Shown here piece after piece: positions 58,853-64,000 of a stretch of 64,000 bases of DNA. Each line of letters begins with the position of its first letter. The first letter of the stretch is position 1. The DNA lies in the NCBI GenBank assembly GCA_026413945.1, contig JAOAJX010000003.1:62001-126000 (forward strand), read 5' to 3'. A program made the position numbers and the translations under genes. The stretch is from Candidatus Iainarchaeum sp. GTDB taxonomy: Archaea > Iainarchaeota > Iainarchaeia > Iainarchaeales > DTGL01. Below the pieces are notes generated by a model that saw nothing but the letters and a program-made list of their open reading frames with translations, ran no database searches and was not told where the DNA came from.

Positions 58853-60469
58853 ATGGATTTGGGCCCTTTAATAGCCCCAATTTTTGGAATTCTCGCAGGC
58901 CTTGCCGTTTTCCTTTTTGGCATGTCAATGCTTTCTGAAACACTCAAGAGCGTTGCGGGCGAAAAATTAAAAAAATTGCTTGAAAGATTTACAAACAGCC
59001 GCATTAAAGCGTGTGCAGTAGGCGCTTTTGTAACCGGAATTCTACAAAGCTCTTCATTAATGATGGTTGTTTTCATTGGCTTTCTTAATGCAGGTATGAT
59101 GAGCCTGGAGCAAGCAGTATGGGCAATGCTTGGGGCTGAGATAGGCACTACTGTTACTGCACAATTGCTTGCTGGGGCAGTGTCCTTCAAGTTGGTTGAC
59201 CTTTTAGGCATGCCTTTCCTTGCAGCTGGCTTTTTTGCCCAGCTGATGTCTAGAAAAAAATCTTTCAAGAGCGCCGGAAAAATAATTTTTGCAGTTGGTC
59301 TTATCCTTCTTGGAATGGACTTAATGTCTGATGCAGTTGGCCATATTAAGAAAGATCCAAACGCAAAAGACTTACTAGCATCTTTTGGTACACAGCCAGT
59401 GCTGGGTGTTTTGGCTGGAGCTATTTTCACTGCAATAGTACAGAGCTCGTCAGCTACTACCGCACTTGTCATAGCTATTTCAACAACAGGCGCTATTACA
59501 CTGCCAGGAGCAATTGCAATAATCCTCGGCGCGAACATAGGCACAACATTTGATACGCATTTAGCAGCGATAGGTTCAAACATTTCCGGTAAAAAACTAG
59601 CTTTTATACAAAGCACTGTAAATGTGCTTGGGGCAATAGCTTTCATCCCATTCATTTACCAGTTTTCAGCCGTTATGGCCGCCACGAGCAACGAGCTTCC
59701 CAGGCAGATTGCAAACAGCCACACGACATTTAATGTTGTCTGCACTGCAGTTGCGTTGCCACTGTCTGCATATCTAGTGAAAATTTCTGGCAGAATCATT
59801 AAAGGGCATGATGTTAGAGTTGAGCGCGGTCTGAAACATATTAACAAAAAAATTGCAGCTGTGCCTTCCGTTGCGTTGGCACAGATTAAGAAAGAAGTTT
59901 TGCGTATGTCTGATATTGCATTAGAGATGATAAAAATATCGAGGAAAGCACTTCTTGAGAATGATCTTTCAATGAAAAAACAGCTCTATGAATACGAGGA
60001 TACGCTTGATGAACTTAAACTAATACTTTTTATAATGGTCGAGGATTTGTGCAAAGGCGAGCTTAACTGCGAAGATCATAGAAATGCGGCAATGCTTAAA
60101 AGTCACATCATCGATATCGAGCGCGTGGGTGACCATGCAAACAATCTTTTTGAGCTTGCAGAGAAAAAGCGTGAACTTAAGACAGAATTTTCCACAAAAG
60201 AGAAAAAGGAACTAAACCACTATTTTGAACTCGCAACTGAAGCTTATTTGGCTGGCGCTAAAGCACTTAGGTGCGCTGAAGAGGTGCATTATAAAAAAAT
60301 AATAAAAAACGAGCAGGAACTTGACATGATTCAGGAAAGGATTGAAAAAATTGAATCAAAGGAAAAGGAGAAAAAAAGCGCTATAATAATGGTTGAGGCA
60401 TTTCTCAATCTGGAAAGGATAAGCGATCATGCCAAGAACATTATGAGAACCTTGCAGCAAGGTTTTTGA
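58853..60469 (+). CDS. Na+/phosphate cotransporter family protein with PhoU-like tail
   Basis: A 538-residue protein. The N-terminal about 310 residues carry two inverted Na/Pi repeats with the QSSS motifs GILQSSSLMMVVFIGFL and AIVQSSSATTALVIAIS, plus GAEIGTTVTAQL and GANIGTTFDTHL. A C-terminal helical PhoU-like domain (IERVGDHANNLFELAEKKRE; LERISDHAKNIMR) follows. Probably imports phosphate with sodium. Followed by pspC with a short gap. Confidence 0.9.
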   Translation: MDLGPLIAPIFGILAGLAVFLFGMSMLSETLKSVAGEKLKKLLERFTNSRIKACAVGAFVTGILQSSSLMMVVFIGFLNAGMMSLEQAVWAMLGAEIGTTVTAQLLAGAVSFKLVDLLGMPFLAAGFFAQLMSRKKSFKSAGKIIFAVGLILLGMDLMSDAVGHIKKDPNAKDLLASFGTQPVLGVLAGAIFTAIVQSSSATTALVIAISTTGAITLPGAIAIILGANIGTTFDTHLAAIGSNISGKKLAFIQSTVNVLGAIAFIPFIYQFSAVMAATSNELPRQIANSHTTFNVVCTAVALPLSAYLVKISGRIIKGHDVRVERGLKHINKKIAAVPSVALAQIKKEVLRMSDIALEMIKISRKALLENDLSMKKQLYEYEDTLDELKLILFIMVEDLCKGELNCEDHRNAAMLKSHIIDIERVGDHANNLFELAEKKRELKTEFSTKEKKELNHYFELATEAYLAGAKALRCAEEVHYKKIIKNEQELDMIQERIEKIESKEKEKKSAIIMVEAFLNLERISDHAKNIMRTLQQGF

Positions 60470-60485
60470 TGTTTAGGTGAGTCAT

Positions 60486-60704
60486 ATGGTCAAAAAAGCA
60501 GATAACCCAAAAAAGCTCTACCGATCAAGCAAAAACAATTGGCTTGGCGGCGTTTGTGGCGGCATAGGCGAATACTTTGAAGTTGATCCAAATATAGTCC
60601 GAATCGTTTGGATTGCCCTTACACTGGCTTCTCTGGGCTTTGGCCTGTTGCTTTATATTGCCGCGTGGCTTATAATACCACTGAATACAGAACAGTCAAA
60701 ATAA
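60486..60704 (+). CDS. PspC domain protein
   Basis: A 72-residue protein of the phage-shock PspC family: KLYRSSKNNWLGGVCGGIGE, then YFEVDPNIVRIVWI and a hydrophobic helix LGFGLLLYIAAWLIIP. AGGTGA at 60475-60480 is a Shine-Dalgarno before the ATG at 60486; the GTG at 60477 lies inside it. Small membrane stress-type regulator; role in archaea not established. Confidence 0.9.
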   Translation: MVKKADNPKKLYRSSKNNWLGGVCGGIGEYFEVDPNIVRIVWIALTLASLGFGLLLYIAAWLIIPLNTEQSK

Positions 60705-60764
60705 TCAGAATATTCTAAACTATCCCAAGTTTTTTAATATGTTTTGTACAAAAATTTTATTTTA

Positions 60765-61499
60765 ATGTATAACGAATGGAAAAAATACAATAGAAAAAAA
60801 TTCCTTAAAAGTCTTGAAAGGAAAGGAATGCAAGTACATTTAATAACTCACCCTCTAATTTTGGAGGAGCTTACAAGACTTAGAGACAAAAGTACCAATC
60901 GCTTCGAGTTTAGGCATTCACTGCGAAGGATGGGAGAGCTTTTAACATATGAGCTCCTTAGGTTTGGGAAGATCAAAAAAATACCTTTGGTTACGCCACT
61001 TGGCAAATCTCACGGCTATAAGCTTGAAGATGGCTATGTTGTGGTACCTGTTTTAAGAGCTGGAGTTCCAATTGCAGAAGGCTTCAATGCAATGATAAGC
61101 AGTGTTGAGATTGCCTTTGTTTCATGCTGGCGTGACAAGGATCTTAGCGTTGTTGTTGAGTATGCAAAAGTTCCAGACATAAGCAATAAGCAGGTTATAA
61201 TAATAGATCCTATGCTAGCAACAGGCCACAGCTTGTGCGCAGTCTACGAAACTTTGAGAAGGTTTGGTAAGGCCAAAAGTTGGAAGATACTTGCTGTGAT
61301 CGCAAGCCCTGTTGGCTTGAAAGAGATCAGCAAGAGCTTTCCAAAAGGCACAGATGTTTTTATCTGTGCTTTAGATGATAGTGCTTTTGGCAAGGATTTC
61401 TTAGGGCCTGGTCTCAATTCACACGGTTATATTGTGCCAGGCCTTGGCGATGCTGGAGATCGGGCCTATGGTTCACCTTTAAAACTAAGTAAGAAATAA
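60765..61499 (+). CDS. upp: Uracil phosphoribosyltransferase
   Basis: A 244-residue enzyme that converts uracil and PRPP to UMP. Segments: VHLITHPLILEELTRLRDKS, VVPVLRAGVPIAEGF, and the PRPP loop IIIDPMLATGHSLCAV; the uracil-binding C terminus is YIVPGLGDAGDRAYGSP. The N terminus is about 20 residues longer than usual; ATG at 60765 follows a TATA-like box (TTTTTTAATA) at about 60730, and a TTG at 60744 is less likely. Feeds UMP to UMP kinase. Confidence 0.92.
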   Translation: MYNEWKKYNRKKFLKSLERKGMQVHLITHPLILEELTRLRDKSTNRFEFRHSLRRMGELLTYELLRFGKIKKIPLVTPLGKSHGYKLEDGYVVVPVLRAGVPIAEGFNAMISSVEIAFVSCWRDKDLSVVVEYAKVPDISNKQVIIIDPMLATGHSLCAVYETLRRFGKAKSWKILAVIASPVGLKEISKSFPKGTDVFICALDDSAFGKDFLGPGLNSHGYIVPGLGDAGDRAYGSPLKLSKK

Positions 61500-61532
61500 G
61501 AGCAGTATTTATAGTGCTTTGGCCTTTTTTAC

Positions 61533-62057
61533 CTATTTTCTTCTTTTTACGCTTTCAGCGATTTCTTCATCAAGTTTTTTAAGTTCACTCTCACTTAATT
61601 CAAATTCGCTTTCTTTGCTTTTTCTCTCAAATAATATGAAATATGAGCCAAGCATCAAGGCATATCCAAAAATCAAAGTACCAGCCCCTAAAAGCATAAG
61701 AATTATTCCTTCCTCTAAAGAAGGGTTAAGCATTGCAAAGGCTATGCCACCAAAATAAAATAACGCGAAAACAATAAGCAGTATTTGAGCATATAACCTT
61801 CTTTTTTCGCTCACGAGCTTTTCGTCGTAAAAAGGCTTCAGGCCCTCTTTTCCTGAATTTTTAACGCAGCTTTTACAAAGGACGCCGTCTTCTGTTACAA
61901 ACAAGCATGCACCACAAACCGCTCTGCTGCAGTTAGGGCATTCGTAAATCGAAAGGTCAAATATTGGTGGAAAGCCACGATGCACAGAGCACCATGGATA
62001 TAAAATTTGCTTTCTAATTATAGACCATTTACTTTCAGGGTTTTTATCGTCACTCAT
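61533..62057 (-). CDS. Zinc-finger membrane protein
   Basis: A 174-residue protein with an N-terminal B-box-like zinc binding segment (WCSVHRGFP; ECPNCSRAVCGACLF; LCKSCV), two transmembrane helices (QILLIVFALFYFGGIAFAML; GIILMLLGAGTLIFGYALML) and an acidic/basic C-terminal tail. The start overlaps the aminotransferase stop by 4 nt (ATGA), so the genes are coupled. Function unknown; possibly a membrane-bound regulator. Confidence 0.68.
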   Translation of the reverse strand: MSDDKNPESKWSIIRKQILYPWCSVHRGFPPIFDLSIYECPNCSRAVCGACLFVTEDGVLCKSCVKNSGKEGLKPFYDEKLVSEKRRLYAQILLIVFALFYFGGIAFAMLNPSLEEGIILMLLGAGTLIFGYALMLGSYFILFERKSKESEFELSESELKKLDEEIAESVKRRK

Positions 62058-63247
62058 CTCAATGACCTAGCGAATTCCTCTATCTTGTTGAAGGCTTCTT
62101 CAAGGATATTTAATGGTGGTAGGATAACTATTCGGAAGTGTTTTGTGCCTTGCTTTTGCCCAAATCCAGAGCCATGTACAACACAGACGCCTTTTTCCCG
62201 CAACAAACCTAATGCAAATTCCTTATCATCTTTCACAGGAAGCTCTATTTTTGGAAATGCATAAAAAGCAGCATTCGGCTTTTGACAGCTTATACCTTTT
62301 ATTTCATTTAACCTTTTTACAGAATAATCGCGCCTCTTTCTTAGCTTTTTCACAGCATCCTTTATGTGCTTCTTGCTGCCTTCAAGAGCCGGCTTTATCG
62401 CATACTGAAATGGATGTACTGCACAGAGCCTAGCTCTTGCCAACCTTGAGATAGCATCCATTATGTCTGAATTTTGCAGCAGGAACTCGTTTGGCGCAAT
62501 CCAGCCCATTCGAAATCCGGTTGCTAAATAGTTTTTGCTAAGCCCATTTGCCACAATGACTGGGACATCTTTTGCTAAAGCCCCCATGCAATAATGCTTT
62601 TCTTTTTCATCGAGAAGAAGTTCATCATATATTTCATCAGAAAATATCACTAGCTTGTGCTCTGCCGCTATGCTTATGATTTCTTCGAGTGTTTTCTTGC
62701 TGTAATTCGTGCCTGTCGGATTGTTTGGGTTTATCACCACAATGGCTTTAGTTTTTTTGTCAATGTTCTTTCTTATACTCTCTATATCAGGCTGCCAACC
62801 TCTGCTCTCATCCAAATCATAATATTTTTCCTCTACATCATAAAAAGGCAAAGCTGCAGAATAAACTGGATAGCAGGGCCTTGGGAGAAGTATGCTTTCC
62901 CCAGGATTTGCAACGCAGCTCATAGCAAACCAAATCAACTCAGAGGATCCATTGCCAAGCAGCACATTTTCAGGTTCAACCCTCATCCCTTTTCTATTGA
63001 AATTCTCTGCGATTGCTTCTCGAGCCTCTTTTATACCCTCACTCGGCGCATAGCTCTCTCCTTTCTGCTTCGAATCAAAGACAGCTTTCCATAAGTGCTC
63101 CGGAGTTCGGAAGTCATATTTTAATGGATCCCCAATGTTTAAGTAGAGCACTTTTTTGCCCTGTTTTTCCAGTTTTGAGGCCTCCACTACAATATCTCTA
63201 ATTGCATATGAAACTTTCTCGGAACGTTTTGAAGCTTTGAAAAACAT
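62054..63247 (-). CDS. PLP-dependent aminotransferase (alanine transaminase-like)
   Basis: A 397-residue fold-type I aminotransferase of the COG0436 group. Motifs: LNIGDPLKYDF, YAPSEGIKEAREAIA, VVINPNNPTGTNYSKKTLEE, FSDEIYDELLLDEK (Asp binding the PLP pyridine), and NGLSKNYLATGFRMGW with the PLP Lys in SKN. Archaeal relatives include alanine/glutamate-pyruvate transaminases; substrate specificity is not decidable here. Confidence 0.87.
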   Translation of the reverse strand: MFFKASKRSEKVSYAIRDIVVEASKLEKQGKKVLYLNIGDPLKYDFRTPEHLWKAVFDSKQKGESYAPSEGIKEAREAIAENFNRKGMRVEPENVLLGNGSSELIWFAMSCVANPGESILLPRPCYPVYSAALPFYDVEEKYYDLDESRGWQPDIESIRKNIDKKTKAIVVINPNNPTGTNYSKKTLEEIISIAAEHKLVIFSDEIYDELLLDEKEKHYCMGALAKDVPVIVANGLSKNYLATGFRMGWIAPNEFLLQNSDIMDAISRLARARLCAVHPFQYAIKPALEGSKKHIKDAVKKLRKRRDYSVKRLNEIKGISCQKPNAAFYAFPKIELPVKDDKEFALGLLREKGVCVVHGSGFGQKQGTKHFRIVILPPLNILEEAFNKIEEFARSLR

Positions 63248-63336
63248 ATATGTTGAAAGAGATATCGAAAATTATTAAAAATAATGTGTTGTTATAGCGA
63301 GATGGCTATTTACTAAATAGTCCCTAATCTCTTTTT

Positions 63337-63783
63337 TCAAACATTTTGCAAGATTTCTATGCTGTTCTCCGTGTGATACTTAAGAATTAGCTTACAGATG
63401 GCTTTTTTTATCATCTGTTTAGGTGGATAGTTGTATATTTTACCTTTGTAAAAATACACTCTACAACCACACTTGCACTCCTTTGTAACATATTCTGAGG
63501 CCCCTCCGGTTTTATTAGCAATTTTTTCACATGGAATGCATCTATTTTTAGCGATTGTTTCTTGGATGTCTTCACCATTAATTCTAACTGTTGGGGACCC
63601 AACAAAATTAAATTTTTTGGCTTTATTCTCCGAGTCGATTATAATTTCTTCCACCTCTGCTTTCAACCCCAACTCCTTCAAGCTTTCTTTAACTAACTTC
63701 TTTGTTTTTACACACCATGGGCAATCTAAAAGGTACAATACCTGAATTTTTATTTTCGACTTTTTATCAGTAGTTTTTATCAT
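63337..63783 (-). CDS. Thioredoxin-fold protein with Cys-rich tail
   Basis: A 148-residue protein: QVLYLLDCPWCVKTKKLVKE contains a thioredoxin-like CPWC active site, NFVGSPTVRINGEDIQ provides the cis-Pro loop, and the C-terminal half has a second cysteine group (NRCIPCEKIA; KECKCGCRVYF). Probably a cytosolic thiol-disulfide protein, possibly metal-binding. Start ATG at 63783, 5 nt after a coding-like fragment. Confidence 0.75.
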   Translation of the reverse strand: MIKTTDKKSKIKIQVLYLLDCPWCVKTKKLVKESLKELGLKAEVEEIIIDSENKAKKFNFVGSPTVRINGEDIQETIAKNRCIPCEKIANKTGGASEYVTKECKCGCRVYFYKGKIYNYPPKQMIKKAICKLILKYHTENSIEILQNV

Positions 63784-63788
63784 CCCTA

Positions 63789-63920
63789 TCAGCTTTCCAC
63801 ATCGCAGTATATTGCTTTTGTATTTCTGAGTTTTTTTGGCTCAGGGTTGGATTGTCTCCTCATTGCTTGCGCTCTGCCGGTGTTAACCTCATCATTGCCG
63901 TAAAAATATTCCTCTGTAAG
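63789..63920 (-). pseudogene. Startless coding-like fragment upstream of the thioredoxin-like gene
   Basis: On the minus strand an open frame reads EEYFYGNDEVNTGRAQAMRR, then QSNPEPKKLRN and TKAIYCDVES before a TGA (63789-63791). It has plausible coding composition but is closed upstream by TGA at 63921-63923 and has no start until an internal ATG that would leave only 24 residues. It may be a decayed gene or a small gene with an undetected frameshift. Confidence 0.35.
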
Positions 63921-64000
63921 TCAATTAAAAATTATGTTTTGAGTTGAGCAACACCTTTATTTTTCCTGATCTGGGTGCTTTACTTTGCTCTTTTTAAATG

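Noticed and set aside
58759-59655. A 298-codon open frame on the minus strand opposite the Na/Pi transporter
   Set aside because: It mirrors the transporter's coding sequence, has no family features, and its composition (Ser/Ala/Pro/Ile shadow pattern) is that of an antisense frame.
1-64000. CRISPR arrays, insertion sequences, integrases and att-like repeats
   Set aside because: I saw no regularly spaced repeats, transposase or integrase gene, or terminal inverted repeats anywhere in the window; tRNA genes show no duplicated 3' ends.

Overview
This window is a gene-dense, low-GC stretch of an archaeal chromosome. Archaeal identity rests on aRF1 with an archaeal zinc mini-domain, FEN-1 with a PIP box, aMBF1, diphthamide genes (dph2, dph6), a UbiA-type ether-lipid prenyltransferase, archaeal UMP kinase, pyruvoyl arginine decarboxylase, ribosomal protein L40e, a Methanococcus-type S-layer protein, and a tRNA-Asp intron bounded by a bulge-helix-bulge. 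Gene content and the many secreted proteins of unknown function suggest a DPANN-like lineage (Diapherotrites or Micrarchaeota are my best guesses). That placement is inference; I see no rRNA gene to settle it.

Layout. 0-4.2 kb: PAC2 protein, endonuclease Q, AmmeMemoRadiSam-type radical SAM enzyme, BofA-like membrane protein, winged-helix protein. 4.2-9.2 kb: S-layer gene with a structured leader, flippase-like protein and a GlcNAc-1-phosphate transferase (cell envelope). 9.2-16.4 kb: TruD-aRF1 pair, UMP kinase, Dph2, PEP synthase with a coiled-coil insertion. 16.4-25.2 kb: giant PKD surface protein, tRNA-Glu, L40e, DGGGP synthase, Pcm, Dph6, FEN-1, arginine decarboxylase. 25.2-32.1 kb: aMBF1, M50 protease, FtsZ, tRNA-Asn, rhomboid, ZIP transporter, FAD protein. 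32.2-37.2 kb: radical SAM, PurB, CysS, Yip1-like, RibL. 37.3-43.9 kb: a frameshifted Cys-rich surface protein, then a divergent ATP-grasp/retropepsin/GNAT module, PurA and an RHH protein. 44-51.9 kb: thiol-redox/Fe-S genes, tRNA-Leu, split NSUN/PUA pair, tRNA-Ser, tetraether lipid synthase-like protein, Trm11-like methyltransferase, intron-containing tRNA-Asp. 52-64 kb: secreted thrombospondin-3/transglutaminase protein and partner, tRNA-Arg, further surface proteins, HEAT-nucleotidyltransferase fusion, Na/Pi transporter, PspC, Upp, aminotransferase, thioredoxin-like protein.

Themes. Translation and RNA modification (aRF1, TruD, NSUN, Trm11-like, CysS, Dph2/Dph6, L40e, six tRNAs) are interleaved with nucleotide metabolism (PyrH, PurA, PurB, Upp) and envelope biogenesis (S-layer, AglH-like transferase, UbiA, Tes-like, at least five secreted or anchored proteins). 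Many first genes appear leaderless, with the start codon about 25-30 nt after a TATA-like box. A subset (S-layer, ftsZ, ppsA, ferredoxin, pspC, pyrH, L40e) has clear GAGGTG/GGTGAT Shine-Dalgarno sequences, and these moved several starts downstream of the longest possible frame.

The most unusual items are the divergent module at 39.5-42.2 kb, which pairs an intact RimK-like ATP-grasp with a degenerate paralogue beside a RimB-like retropepsin and an acetyltransferase; the frameshifted Cys-rich repeat protein; the HEAT-nucleotidyltransferase fusion; aRF1 with NIKD in place of NIKS; and a secreted transglutaminase whose signal peptide is encoded upstream of any ordinary start codon.
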